A stretch of 64,000 bases of DNA, from positions 1 through 64,000 of the forward strand of contig ML769662.1 in NCBI GenBank assembly GCA_009733575.1, in the 5' to 3' direction. Below the pieces are notes generated by a model. It saw nothing but the letters and a program-made list of their open reading frames with translations, had not been told where the DNA came from and ran no database searches. This document shows, piece by piece, positions 1-11,861 of the stretch. Origin of the DNA: Gymnopus androsaceus JB14. Taxonomy: Eukaryota > Basidiomycota > Agaricomycetes > Agaricales > Omphalotaceae. Position 1 is the stretch's first letter; each line of letters opens with the position of its first letter. Both the position numbers and the translations under genes were made by a program.

Positions 1-79
1 GAAGTCAATGCTGATATAGGTTGATAGTGAATATGTATTTGTCAAACACATAGCTTCCAGAAATGATTACTTACCAATC

Positions 80-1535
80 TCATTTTGTGGCCTTTGACTC
101 AGTATCACCACTGGCACTGGCATCCGGAAACAGTATTCCAGCCGGAACACTCACTTCATAAAGTGTATCATCATTCTGAAAACCGTTTCGAGCATTCAAT
201 CTGGAGAATAAATATGAGTTGAGCAATGAATCTCATAATGCAGATAAGCTCAGTAACCATACATTGCCATAAAGGAGTTGGAGTATACTGGGGATTCATT
301 AAGAATTTGTTCATTCCTAGGATCTAATAAAATCTAACCTTCGCCCAGGCAGGTGTATATTGTAAGCCAGATTACTGGAAATATTTACCACATTAGAATC
401 CTACACATACCATATTTTGGGCAAAATTTACACACAATTGGATTTCATAGTTTGGAACTGCCATTAAATGAGTGTAATGGTTAGATAGATACTGAAATTC
501 ACCTACACATATGACAACGGCCACTGCTACAATGCTAGATTCGAAGGAACCTTTAGTGCTATTCACGGATCCATTCATAAGACTCTGTACCTAGTGACCA
601 AACCCGTTTCTAGACAGCGCATTGGTTAGCATTAGTTTTCATGGCAGTGACAGGAAACATACGGACAGTCCACCGAATCAACCTATCCAACATTTTTTGG
701 GTGCTGGAGGAGAACGATTTATCAAATAGCAAATCTTGATATAAGCAGATGACTGACGGACTGAAAACATGCTTGCGGTGAGTGTACAAATTGGCCACCA
801 GAGCAATAGCAATGGCAACATCCACAAATGCCCCCATGATAAATAAAAGAGTGAACATCCATCCCCAATCAACGACATATTCTGTCTCTGAGGGAACCAT
901 GAAAGCAGCAATCACAAGGAAATAGACGCCAGCCATGCGTATGCCGGAAAGGAACCATAGGGTTACAGGGATATAGATTCGTCGACCAATGAACCGCCGG
1001 ATACGATCAAGTGTAGAATATCTGTAAGTATTTTCTGTAAGCAGCAGTAATCATTGATCATAGATGAGGATGTTAGGTACCTGTACCGCAGCAGTAACAG
1101 GAGCATCAGATCCAATAAGTTAGATTGAGGACTGGTGGAAACTTGACAAGTTTTTCCGGTTGTCCGTAGAAAGTAATAACTAGGACATAGATTAAATTGG
1201 TAATACCAATCGTATGAGCCAGCTCGCAGATCCTGACTTGAATAAGCACACTTCCGTATGAGTGAAAAAGGAGAAGTGAGCAATCACCAAACAAAAGCCA
1301 CCTGAATGCAAACCGTGAACCCGTTCAGTGTCAAATAAGCTGATCATGATTTTATGAACATTGGCTAACCATGAGCTTGAATCAGTCTACGATCTTTCGG
1401 ATACTCTCTGTAGTAAAGGTAGGTTTGAACAGTTGAAAGACTAAACAGAAAGACTGCAATGAAACCGCCAATTAAGAGTGAACCCAGTGTGTTAGTTGGA
1501 TCGAAGGATGCAAGAGTAGAGGATGGATGGTCCAT
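80..1535 (-). CDS. DUF6534-type multi-spanning membrane protein
   Basis: This is a multi-exon gene that starts at the ATG complementary to 1533-1535 and ends at the TGA complementary to 80-82. Exon 1 has the usual opening of this basidiomycete family: a small N-terminus (MDHPSSTLASFDPTNTLGSL), a first hydrophobic helix and the YYREYPKD loop. Exon 2 to 3 splicing gives VAFVWICELAHT, and later exons give further helices, the segment DVAIAIALVANLYTHR, and MLDRLIRWTVR, a typical DUF6534 cytoplasmic stretch. The last exon reads LNARNGFQNDD and then a short polar tail. About six to seven membrane spans are expected. The biochemical role of the family is unknown. A second DUF6534 gene lies at 14001-15865. 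The exon 1/2 junction near 1367 does not keep frame with the obvious GT-AG pair, so that border is uncertain. Confidence 0.8.
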
Positions 1536-2953
1536 GTTGCCAGTTATTGAATGTCGCCACGCTTTAAGCTTCAAGCAGCAGCCCTTCCGATGGGCATGAA
1601 TACTGGGAATTTCGGATGATATCAGTATCAAAGCAGGTACCCGGGTCCCTGTAGATACTATGTATATAGTACTTACTGCTTTTGAGTCGACAGGTGGTAC
1701 TTACTCAAGTGACTGGCTCCGAAATGAAGTACCCCATATTACTCATTTTTAGAAGATATCCATGTAGCAAGCAAGGCCCGATCCAGAACTAAAGTTCACG
1801 TCTTGAAGCATTTTCTATTAACATCTCTGTTCAACTTGAAGAATATCAGACTCCGAATCTGAGCGATGGCGACAGCGTAGTATGCGTGCTAATGATGAAG
1901 AATACAGAGAGCATAAGACTAGAGGGAGCACGGCAAAAATACCATAGTACTAGTAAGCAGCACCACCCGGAGCCCGATGCAGCGCTAGTTCGTGAATCGT
2001 GATAAGGCCAGAGAAAATAACTGCTGAATCGGAAGCTGAAATCCAGCTGAATCCAGCGATATTGAACAAAAAGAGGTATTACTTGATCGAATGATCTGTG
2101 GTTTAACCAAATACCAGCGTAGAGAAAGTTTCGATTGTTTCGATTACCGAGAGTATCGGTATACCAGGTAAGAAAGGAAAGCCACTTTACTGCCAGGGAG
2201 TTTAAACGTTACGTGCCGGTGTTAGACGCGCGCAGCTTCTTCCCGACTGTATCGAGACTCAGAACCGCAATCAGTACTAGCCAACTATGTACCCTGTCCC
2301 TTCTTGAATAATTTTTTGTCATTCGAAGTCGGAAGCGTACCCTTGCCGCCTAGTTCGCTGGTGGAGGTGGGGATGGAATTGAATCATTGGATGGAGGAGG
2401 TAGTCCGTAGACAGGCCCGATCGCATCGAAGATTAGTGGTGATAAGCCGTGACCACATTTCCCTGCTCACCTCCTTTGCTTCCGGCCCTTCCCACCACTT
2501 GCCCCTTCCTTAGTCACTGCCAGAAGTGCTTCATTATTCATAGTATGAAGCGCATTATTATCGAAGCATTCAGTGTAAGAATGATCAGGACGCAACGGGC
2601 TCCGTGGGATTGCAGGACCAAGGACAGACCATACAAAGGTTCATTTTATTCTTGTTTGAAATTTGCTCTTCATACCTTTCGAAGTTCTCCCTATATCTCA
2701 TCTCCTCTCGGTATTTACATTATCGTGTTCCGAGTTTCGCATCACATCTTAGTCTGATTGCGTTCTCAATACCCGTTGGTCTCGTCCCTAAATATTCACA
2801 TACTACAATGAAACAGCATACGCAGAGCTTTTGAGAGAAGCATAAGAGATCACAGGTGACGAGGGCGATTCCTAGACCATTGCTCCTGCAAGTCGGTGTT
2901 GCTCCGCCTGTCCAGAGTCGAATCACTGAATGGATGGCCGTTAACCAAAGCAT
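1536..2953. other. Intergenic, no gene recognised
   Basis: About 1.4 kb upstream of the DUF6534 gene. Only short open frames occur, without conserved motifs, and I see no repeat or RNA gene. The first few hundred bases presumably hold the promoter of the minus-strand gene. Confidence 0.5.
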
Positions 2954-3289
2954 TTATGTCAATAGTGTCAGCTTCAATGGCTCGTCGAGCATTGATAACG
3001 ACGGCGTGAAGGGAACCATCGCTTCGAGGAGCTGTTGCAGTAACCAAATGGGTAGCTCGGCCAAAGTAGCTCCCGAATATTCCGAGTCGCCATCTATCTC
3101 ATCTGGTTTGAGGCTAAGCCCATTAGCCTTCCAGATTAAACTGAAGAGAGCAAAGATGGATCGAAGGATGGTATCAGTTTCATGAACGAAAAGATTCAAG
3201 ACGGAAAGGTGAAAGCGAGAAAAGAGGGCCAATGTCACACTTGCCCCAAGCTCTGCACTCCACTCCTCGCTGATCTCACCCTTCCTCAT
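2954..3289 (-). CDS. Small hypothetical ORF (111 residues)
   Basis: An uninterrupted minus-strand frame with ATG at 3287-3289. It has a polar start (MRKGEISEEW), a hydrophobic middle (two stretches around residues 18-52), and an acidic DEIDGDSE segment followed by another leucine-rich stretch. I do not recognise a family. There is no neighbour with related function. It could be one exon of a longer gene or a chance frame; kept because its composition is protein-like. Confidence 0.25.
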   Translation of the reverse strand: MRKGEISEEWSAELGASVTLALFSRFHLSVLNLFVHETDTILRSIFALFSLIWKANGLSLKPDEIDGDSEYSGATLAELPIWLLQQLLEAMVPFTPSLSMLDEPLKLTLLT

Positions 3290-4103
3290 TCTTTCATTTT
3301 TTATGACGGCCCCTAATACAACTTGATAACTGACTGAGTTACTCTACATGTATTGCTAAACGACGCTTTGACTTGTAAACCTAAAATTTGTCGTAAACGG
3401 ACACCTGCCACATAAAAAGTTGCATCTGACATGACCAGCGACATTGCATCCTGGAAGGAAATATGCTGGATATCGGTTCTGAATCACGACTCGGAGAAGG
3501 GGCAAAATTTTGGACTTGTTCAAGCTCTTCGGAGACCAGTATAAGTAGCTCGAATATGGAGTCAGATCGATCCTCTTGCGATAAATATTATTAAATCAGT
3601 AAACTACCACAGGCCGCAGTTCAAAAAAAGCAGTTGAGATTTGCAGATTATCATCGACACTCAAGCTGGGTTACGGTATAACGGATTGCAGGGAATGTTG
3701 AGGGAATGGCTACAAATGTAGTTGAGCGCCTATCTTATCTATGAGCGACACTGGCAGCAGCGCAGTAGAAGATCAATATTATAGTATACGATTCATGCGT
3801 GAAGGTCGTAAATATGCAAGAACAGATCATGATAACTAGTCAAAGAAATCGAGCTTCAAAGCAAAAAAAAAACCCCTCCACACAAAGAAAACCAACCCAC
3901 ATCCAGAGCTGCCTCCATCGTCAAGCAAATGCTTATAGTAAATATGTACTTAAATGGAAGTCTAGACCACATTTATTTGAGGAAAAGGGGAAGGAGAAGA
4001 GGAAGAGGAGGGAGTATCAACGGAATTCTAATATCGCAGTAGAAAGGTATACTTACTGAAAGCCGAACAAGATAACGTCCACGATGATGACATACTGGGG
4101 AAT
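3290..4103. other. Intergenic, no gene recognised
   Basis: AT-rich stretch with oligo-A runs and purine-rich DNA (about 3850-4020). It is probably the 3' flank of the oxysterol-binding protein gene. No conserved frame, RNA gene or repeat was seen. Confidence 0.45.
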
Positions 4104-6029
4104 CTATGCATGGGGAGTCGTCACCTCAGGTTCGTCCATGTCGTCGATCTCGTTGAGCTCCTCTTCAATAGCTTTGCGTCCTTTCTCGGTGAGGATTGGT
4201 ACACCAGAGGTTATATCCGCCTCGAAATATTCAGGCACAAATCTGATAAACCAGACCAGATGAGCGAGTGTTCGGTTTAACAAACTGGGCTCACACTCAC
4301 GTAACACCTTGCTTCTTTCTCTCTGCAGCCGCGTCCCTCTGCCTCTGCTCTATCGCAACCTTCTCCTTGGTAGCTTCCGAAAACTCCTTCCTTAACAACC
4401 GGACTTGTCACACCGTCCCAAAGCTTCCTGCTTTCATTCGACAGTTGTTTTCCCAATGGACGCACTTGCTTCGGCACAGGCCCACAACGTCGATAGATCG
4501 ATTAGTGTGTTGTAATCGCTACTTAGTCCGGTGAGGTCCGCCTTGGACGATGTTCCGGAGGAGCGATTTGAGGGAGAAGGGAGAGCGATGTGAGACGGGT
4601 TAGGAGAAGAGGCAGAGGAAGAAGTGGCTTGGAGATATGATCCAGTACCAACTCGTTTCCAACGGATGAGTCCTTTCCAGGAGCCATCAAAGACAGCAAC
4701 TACTCGAGAAGGGGGAACATGTTTGACTTTTGTCCATTCTTCATGTTGTGTGTCGCCCTCGAATACAGTGTGAATGACCCCTTCGAGTAAAAAGTGAGCT
4801 TTACCCAACCATGACTAGAAAAGGAATTAGACAAAGATAGCAGTTTGAGGTCAAAAGATCGTTACCTCTTCTTTGTACTCCATAATGGCCCGGAATTTCT
4901 GCCCATGGCGTCCTCCAGTACAAGTGATTATGGTACTCTCGGATATAGTGACATAGAAGCTTCCACGCAAAATGCCATTAATGGATGCAGTGGGGATGTG
5001 TGACCTGGTACCGTTCGCCCGTTCCATGACCACCAGTGATATTGATAAACATACCCTGGTTCAAACTTCCAGGAGCCACCTTGAGTGACGTTCCAGCGAC
5101 CCTAGCAGATATCTGATCGACTCCGAGCACTTCCACTGACCGAGCAGGGCAGACGCCATAATATGCAGATATCGGCGGGTGATGCGAGATTTGCTCCGTG
5201 ATATAAACAACGCGCAGTTTGTCGTCATCGGTTGTTTCACCAAGGTTGAGCTGGGACATCTGGGCGCTGACGTCGGCATTAGGAAGCTGCTGCGGGGAAG
5301 TGCCGGCAGTGGAAGGACTCTTTGGGGTACGACCACTCATAAAACTCTTAGAACTCCTCCCGCTTCTGGCACTCCTGATACTCGCGGTATCCGAGGGTTT
5401 GAGGCTTGCCGAGTCAGGGGGTGCAGCGTCAGTTGTAGTCGGAGCGGTGACGTGTATTTGGACGACAGGCGGTTCGTCGGTTTCGGTAGGATGTATGACA
5501 GATGGCACCGTCCAAGAGCAACGAAAGTGTTCTCCAAGAACAGAGTTGTATGGTTTGCAGACTTTGCCCCTCTGAAAAGATGTAAGATACGCTTTAGGAG
5601 GTAATGCTTTAACACACGATGTATTTGAGGTCCTTAGTGGCCGTAAAACGGATGACCGCGAGCATTCGTTCAAAAGGGTCGTCGTAATCATTTATTCTGT
5701 AGAACTTGTAAGAAGATATTTGAGAGATAAACAGACTTTACGCACGCTGCAAATATATCAGGACGATCCAGGTATTGGGAGAACTCCAAGTTGGGTATTG
5801 GCTCCAGTAAAGAAGCTGGGAGGGATAGTCGCCTAGGGGTCGGAATTTCAGTTTTTCAGCTTGTTATTTGAGCTCCTACGGCTTACATCGCAGCAATGTC
5901 CTTCACACCTATGCATCGTTTTACGAGCTGGACCAACATCTTCAGCTTGCCTCCTTCTCCATGGTCCGCAGAGTCGTCGGGAATAGAAATGGTCGGGTCG
6001 TCGTCGTGCATGTCTTCTGTAGAGGCCAT
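4104..6029 (-). CDS. Oxysterol-binding protein (Kes1/Osh4-like)
   Basis: A lipid-transfer protein of the OSBP-related family, which moves sterols and phosphoinositides between membranes. It starts at the ATG complementary to 6027-6029 (MASTEDMHDDDPTISIPDD) and ends at TAG 4104-4106. Exon joins that keep frame give LEFSQYLDRPDIFAA, then INDYDDPFERMLAVIRF, then KPYNSVLGEHFRCSW. The family signature EQISHHPP is present. Downstream come INGILRGSFYVTISES, GKAHFLLEG, VFDGSWKGLIRWK and the C-terminal VRPLGKQLSNESRKLWD. A low-complexity Ser/Thr/Pro insert sits between the glycine-rich region and EQISHHPP. Three places (about 4401, 4479 and 4992-4995) each carry one base too many, always in a run of G on the plus strand; removing it restores the conserved reading. 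As written the gene is therefore broken, by error or by decay. It lies head to head with the MYND gene at 6472. Confidence 0.88.
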
Positions 6030-6471
6030 CCTCGGAATTAAAGAAGAATAAGAAAGAGTAGAAATGAGGACAAGAGACAAAGGTTGTGGTTGCGAACAAA
6101 AGGCAATTATCTCAGTCTGCAGGCGCCAAGCGTATCAATTTCATTATTCATATGCAATCAAGCACGTTCTTCTCCTCAATTGACGTGCGCAATGAAGCTC
6201 AGACAGATCCTAGGCCAGTTTCATCCTAAGGGTCGCGCTATCTCTACTAAATATCTCTCTGTACTTATTTGGATTCTACATATACATAGACTTTAAGGTG
6301 GACCTAAAGTATTAGAGGACTGGATGAGCTCAGAGTTGAGCCTTGAGCTGTGCTGCGGCTTTTTAGATATATAGTATTTGTAGTATAGTAACGACATCCT
6401 GTCCTCCAGTACTTACTACTACTGTATGAGCTAGAAATAGATTGGGCGCTTACTACCTGTTTACAACCACA
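6030..6471. promoter_or_regulatory. Shared upstream region of two divergent genes
   Basis: A 442-bp gap between the start codons of the minus-strand oxysterol-binding protein gene and the plus-strand MYND gene. It probably contains both promoters. The octamer GGCGCTTA (reverse complement of TAAGCGCC) occurs at 6446-6453, about 20 bp before the MYND start codon. Confidence 0.4.
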
Positions 6472-7156
6472 ATGTCTGAAATTCGCACTTTTCCCATCGT
6501 TACTCCTGCTCGTTCTACGCCCATTACTATATCTATCGCGAATCTCTACACTCGCTTCGCTCTTGTCCTCCCTAACGAACCCAAAAGCGAAGACGAATCG
6601 GACGACCCTCTCGAAACTTCCCCTATTATCACCATTCTTAGCACTTTGTCCAGCGATGATCCTTTTCCAAGACCCAATCCTGAGAATGGGAACCCGCGAT
6701 TCTGCATGAAGACGTATACGGAAAACGAAGGCGTTCTTGAGCAGCTCGTTGATCTTGGCAGTTGCTCAGCTGTCGAATGGGCCTTTGGTCGAGGTTTTGT
6801 TAGACGATAGGGAAATTTCGCATGCCTGTTTGAATTGCATTGAGAAGAAGGGTGTTTTAGGAGCAAAGTTTGAGTTGCTTGGCAAAGAGCGGTTGATGAG
6901 GTGCTCTGGGTGTAAGAAGGTATTTTATTGCAATACTGAAGTGGGTTACTTTGTTTCTTTCACTCGTAAGTACTCACCGAACACGGGATATACGTAGTGT
7001 CAACGACAAGGACTGGGAGAAATCATAAGAAAAGCGTGTAAAGTATGGAAGGTAGATCGTTCGGACGCAACGCGACTCATGGAGAATAAGAGACGAGCGG
7101 ACATGAAGCAGTACCTCGATGGCGCTGGTTTCCAAACAATCAATCTGGGTTCCTAG
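6472..7156 (+). pseudogene. Small MYND zinc-finger protein gene, frame-broken
   Basis: The start is ATG 6472 (MSEIRTFPIVTPARS) and the stop is TAG 7154-7156. The C-terminal half carries a MYND finger: CLNCIEKKG, then MRCSGCKKVFYC, an intron, then CQRQDW and a KKAC end, giving the usual C-x2-C, C-x2-C, C-x3-C, H-x3-C pattern. MYND fingers bind peptides and recruit partners. The frame breaks at GG 6757-6758, where dropping one G joins EQLVDL to AVAQLSNGPLVEVLL. It breaks again at GG 7010-7011 and at one or two A runs just after, so the finger cannot be read through as written. A diverged copy of its last 150 bp lies at 9586-9730. Either a recent pseudogene or sequence error. Confidence 0.6.
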
Positions 7157-7691
7157 TATTCCACCATGTATCTTAACTTCCCTGTCTTTCTTTCTTCTCT
7201 ATCGCTCATGCAGTGCTATAACATTTAAGCTTGTGAACGACACGTACATTTTGTAAATCAAGCATGTCCTAGCGGCCTTTCGAAGGATAGAGAGCTGGTC
7301 TGTAGATAGCCACATTTTCTTCCAATTCAGAGTTTCGCACAAGCTCGATAGAACTAGTATACTACAAAGCTATATGATCAAGTATGATCAGAGGATCAAC
7401 CGAACGTGAAACTTACTGAGCTCAAAGTTGAGGACCCTCATTCGTTCACCTTTAGAACCATCTTTTCGAAATTCGTTGCGTTCCTCTACCCAGCACTCCG
7501 AGTCGAGCATCGGTGTCAAGCAAAGGTAGACCACTTCATGAGCTGCTATACCTGGCCCACCGCTCATGTTCAGGAACTATTACTTTCAGCGCTGCAGCGC
7601 TGCAGACACTTGACTCCAAGAGCGATACACGTTAAATCTATATATAAGCTATGATATCCCGAGCAACAATAACAATACCAAATGTCCTGAA
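7157..7691. other. Intergenic between convergent genes
   Basis: The 3' flanks of the MYND gene and of membrane protein copy 1. Nothing coding is recognised. The phrase GAGCTCAAAGTTGAGGACCC around 7419 resembles sequence near 44620, but too loosely to call a repeat. Confidence 0.4.
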
Positions 7692-9035
7692 TTAGACGCT
7701 ATTAACAGCCTCGTACCACTGCAAGACGCTGCCTATAAGGAAGGCCCAAGCACCCCAGAACGTAGACAGAGAGCTTTGATATGAAGCCTTTGTACTTACC
7801 TGCGCAGCGTACCCAAGAGCACCGCAGAGCGCGAACCCAATTCCACCAATAAAATTCCAAACTGCGAGCTAGATCAATGTCTCAGTTTGCCAGAGTAGAC
7901 GAAGACGAACCTCCAACCTGCCATCCCAATAGACAAAGGAGTTGGGATATACCACCTTTTCTGAGTTTCGAGCATAATAAAAGTTCTAAGAAACAGAATA
8001 GCGGATGCATGAGCATAGGCGGAGTATTGCGCAACGATGAGTGGAACGTACGCGCTGATAACGAATCCTGATCCACCTATGACTTGCGGGGTCCAGAAAA
8101 CACCATCGAGCACACCAGTTTCTGTCATGATAGTGTTTTGAATGGAAGGAAGTGCGGTGAATCTGCAAAAACTCGTCATCTGTGAATTTCATAGAATTAA
8201 TCAATATATGTATGTGCATACCCGCTAATCCAAAAGATCGACGCTCCGCAGAACTGAGCAAAAGCTGCTAAGAAACCCATCTCATGCCAATACTTGGCAT
8301 CGGTCGAAAACCAAATCCATTGGCGCTTTGGCTTTGGCTTGGATTCCTTTTCACTCTCTGAACGCGAACCTGGGATCGTATCAGATGAGTTGGATGTAGC
8401 CATATTACCACCAGCCTCTGGGTCATCATGGCCAAGAGCTTTCCTGACTCCCCATCCAAAATTTGCAGTATCCTCACGATTCCAAGCTTCGAGCATGCCT
8501 AGGACCGAGCCAACTTCGAAAATGGTGGCCCCAACCCATGCTGTCCATCCAACTGCCGATGTCGATTTAGCGACCGATAAGTCAACAAAGGGGAGGAAGC
8601 TGTAGAAGCCGTTGACGACCCATACGACTGAACCAATTGTGAATGACTATAAAGTAGTACGAATAAATCATCGTAGAATGAATCTTTAGATTCTTGATTG
8701 AAGCTCACCATAGCGACCCACCAGCTCACGTTCCAGTATTCTATCCGAAACATATGTCCCAAACCCACCAAGAGGTTGCTTCCTTGTCGACTTTCGTTGT
8801 CCTGGTTCGGGTTATACTTGACATGTCTGTTTTTCCTATGATCTCTGGACTTCCATAGGAACTCCTCGTCGCTGTTTGGGTCTTTTCTCGCTATTGTTGA
8901 AGAGGTTGGGTGGAAAAAGTTACCAGAAAAAGGATTGTTGGGAGAATGGATAGTGAGAGAGGGATCCAATTGTAAATGCCAACGATGTTCGTTACCATTT
9001 TCAGTAATGTCAACAGGGTTCAAGGATTTCTCCAT
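7692..9035 (-). CDS. Fungal multi-spanning membrane protein, copy 1
   Basis: It starts at ATG 9033-9035 (MEKSLNPVDITENG) and stops at TAA 7692-7694. A polar N-terminus of about 90 residues (ARKDPNSDEEFLW, RDHRKNRHVKYNPNQDN) leads to an intron after SWWVAM. Then come hydrophobic helices: SFTIGSVVWVVNGFYSFLPF, GWTAWVGATIFEVGSVLGML, FLAAFAQFCGASIFWISG and GGIGFALCGALGYAAQ, ending STFWGAWAFLIGSVLQWYEA. A Ser/Lys-rich loop before KRQWIWFSTD separates the third helix. I recognise it as a conserved fungal integral membrane protein family of unknown function. Copy 2 lies at 11862-13187. Near 7925-7927 (CCC) copy 1 has one base more than copy 2 in the exon reading PLSIG; without it the phase of the next intron matches copy 2. 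Confidence 0.75.
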
Positions 9036-9269
9036 GTTAAACAGCGACAGCTGTCGATAGTGGAGAAAGTTTGGTCAAGGGAAAAAACGAAACTCGTGTT
9101 TGACGCTCTATGTTATTGATGTTATCATTCATGACGAGTTTGATATATTGGATGTTGAGCTGCAGCGAGGAGCGAGTTTTTGGTAAACTTCAAGGTCAAA
9201 AAAGACAGAGAGAGATAACGAAGAAACAACCGTAACGTTCTAGATCTGCTACTGGCTGATGCCAAGCCT

Positions 9270-9600
9270 ACTGAGTGATTCCCGCGATGTCAAAGCGCAT
9301 TTTCGCAAGACGACTTTGGAGTATACAAGTAGTACACATCGAACGGACATTCCACAAACTTAAATGTCCACTAAATAGTATCATCATTTTATACCGCAGC
9401 AACTCTGTGTTTTTGAGCGAATTGAATGACCGAATTGGAACAGTGGATGAACCGTCGGCTGAAATGAATCACGCATACTTGAATACTTGTATGTCTTGCG
9501 TACATTTTATAGCTATCCCTGATCATCATGGTTCACTTTTGAACCATTTGATGCGGGGAGCTCTGTTCAAGGATACATTGATGTGCCAGTGACAAGACTG
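9270..9600. repeat. Upstream flank duplicated at 13440-13870
   Basis: DNA just upstream of membrane protein copy 1 matches DNA upstream of copy 2. Shared landmarks are TAAATGTCCACTAAA (9360 and 13520), the CGCAG-AACTC-GTGTTT stretch (9397 and 13560), and TATAGCTATCCCTGATC (9509 and 13795). The duplication therefore covers gene plus promoter region, with substitutions and small gaps. Confidence 0.65.
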
Positions 9601-9730
9601 GGGAAAACGTTATTATGGAAGGCGGGTCCTGCGGAGGAAACTCGACTCACGGAAAATAAGAGACGAGCGGACACGAGGCAGTACTTCGATGGTGCTGTTT
9701 GCCAAACAATTAATCTGGGTACTGCAGCAT
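9586..9730 (+). pseudogene. 3' fragment of the MYND gene
   Basis: A diverged copy of the last part of the MYND gene at 6472-7156. Shared stretches include GAGACGAGCGGACA, GCAGTACNTCGATGG and CCAAACAATNAATCTGGGT. The finger itself is missing and no start is present, so this is a relic left by the local duplication. Confidence 0.65.
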
Positions 9731-10072
9731 GTAGCCTAGCTCTTCTTCTTCTCTTTGCTCGCTAAGGATCTCTTGACTCTTGAATCTTGCCATCATTGGA
9801 AAGGATAAATGTATACTAGAGACGTGTCTACAGCTGAACTTTCATAGAGTTCCGGATCTGATATAATTTTGGTAAGTAGGTACCATCGGTCGGATGAGGG
9901 GTTCCGTTGGAATTCATCCTGCCAGCTGACCATTGCTCCAAGCTTAGTGAGCATTGCGGGAAGCTTCCGCTTATTCGGAAAGCTTCCGCAACCGACCATA
10001 GTGAAGGATTGAAGGATGCTTTAAATGCCTGCTGCTTGGCAAGGTGCAGAGTAAATATCCACCAACGAGAAG
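9731..10072. other. Intergenic, upstream of the GST gene
   Basis: About 340 bp. A short inverted motif (AGCTTCCGC, 9962 and 9981) is visible, but no gene. Presumably the promoter of the glutathione S-transferase gene. Confidence 0.35.
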
Positions 10073-10872
10073 ATGATCACTCTGTACAAAAGACAAGGGC
10101 GTGCCATGGAATCCAAATGTTTGGAAAACACGGTATGTACGATTGTACAAACTTTGTGATTATCCTGGAGCTGAATTTAGTATGATTTAGTTATAGCCTG
10201 AACTACAAAGGGCTGCCTTACAAAACTGTTTGGCTTGAATATCCTGATGTCGAGCCAACGATGAAAAAAATCGGCGCACCTCCGACCTCAAAGAAAGCCG
10301 ATGGTTCTCCGTCCTACACAATCCCAGCCATTTACGATGATTCCACTGGAACTGCGATCGCAGACTCTGCCTTGATTGCAGAGTATCTCGATGAGACCTA
10401 CCCTTCTACTCCGAGACTCATTCCCCCAGGAACACATGCCCTCCAAGGTGCCTTCCGGGAACTGTTTTACTCTAAATTGATGCCACTCGTCGCTAGGCTC
10501 GTCGTTGTCAATGTGCCATCGATGCTACCTACCCCTCGCAGCATTGAATATTTCAACAAGCGTCGTTCAGAAGACCTTGGTGTGTCGACCCTGGAGGCCC
10601 TTCGTGTTCCCCCAGAAGAAAAGGATGGAGAGTGGGATAAAGTGAAAGATGTGTTTGGGATTGTGAATGCGTTGATGAAGGATGGCGATACTTGGGTTAT
10701 GGGCGATACGCCTTCATTTGCAGATTTTGTGTTGGCAAGCTGGGGCGCTACAGTGAGATCTATGTATGGAAAGGAAAGCGCGGAGTGGAAAAGGATTATG
10801 AGCTGGGATGAGGGGAGATGGGAGCGGTTGATGATGGCTGTTGAGAAGTATAGTGCTGTTCCGACTCTCTAA
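10073..10872 (+). CDS. Glutathione S-transferase-like protein
   Basis: Two exons. Exon 1 starts at ATG 10073 (MITLY) and joins across an intron at about 10133-10194 to give WNPNVWKTRLNYKGLPYKTVW, the thioredoxin-fold N-domain of fungal GSTs. It continues with IPAIYDD, DSALIAEYLDETYP (the glutathione-contact region, where a Ser-Ala follows Asp), a helical C-domain and the closing GDTPSFADFVLASWG. The stop is at 10870-10872. Such GSTs conjugate glutathione to electrophiles or act in lignin-related catabolism. A run of four A (10088-10091) has one base too many for the expected DKGVPWNP frame, so either an unusual start or a one-base error is involved. It sits between the two membrane-protein copies but is itself single copy. 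Confidence 0.8.
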
Positions 10873-11861
10873 GATCATTAGGAGCGAGATTTATATCGGT
10901 CTTCCTTGTATCTCCTCCAAAATATCAATTTCGATGCCAACTTCAGAGTTCAATGATGACTTGTTCAACAAGGAACTTGGTTTGCAGTGTCTTCTGAGTA
11001 ACGCACAGAGCGAGTTATTGAACAGCCAAGAATCATAAGCTCACTCACCGAAGCATCCTCATTCCACAATACGATCTCTGGCAAGCTGGTCCTCTTGTGA
11101 TAAGATTTGCATTGCCGAATTGGAAAAGGAAATACGACTCCGAGCGCTTCTCTGGGCAAGCTCGCCGCGCTCAGGTGAGCGTTTATACACACAAACTTTT
11201 AATGGGTAGCGCGATTGAAGTTCTTTAGAATTTCAGAAAAGCTAGTTGTGGTGGATTGGTGGTCGCGTAGGCGCTTTGTGTGTGCGCCACTTTGCCAATA
11301 CGCTCTACCTTCGGACAATTGATCTTTTCCGCCTCCGCTTGCTCTGCTATCAGATCTCCTCCTCATTTGAGGTTGTACCAACTGAGCCTGCTTGTTCTCT
11401 AACAAAATGCATATCCTGGGCCGGGCGTTGGAGAGATTCTTCCGTTCCATCCACACGCTCGGGATGAAGCTTACTAGGATATACACACTAAGCTATACTC
11501 TTTGATCAAGGAAGATTATTAGCGACAAAAGAGTTAGAAAGCAATACGAAATCGAGTTCGGAGGAGGTACATTTCCGTCACAATTCGCTCATCTTCGGAA
11601 TCCACCTCAGGCAGATGATTCCCTTCTAAATCAGTCAAATTCGCGTCGTGCTCCAGAAGCGCCCCTAGTATACTCCTCGCCTCACCTTCATCGACCTCAG
11701 TATCAGTGTCAAGCAAATTCTACGCTTTGTCATGGTGGTTATCCCACTGCTCAGCCTGAAAACACATCACTCCGGACATATCAGTTAGATACTTCACGCG
11801 TTGAACCCTATAAAACATCATATCCCGTGGCAGTATTACGTTCAAACCTAAATTCCTCAAA
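10873..11861. other. Intergenic with one unassigned ORF
   Basis: About 1 kb between the GST and membrane protein copy 2. A 60-residue minus-strand frame (11534-11716) reads EARSILGALLEHDANLTDLE and then an acidic PEVDSEDERIV. It looks protein-like (possibly one ankyrin-like helix pair), but I cannot link it to a full gene. The rest shows no conserved frame. Confidence 0.35.
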
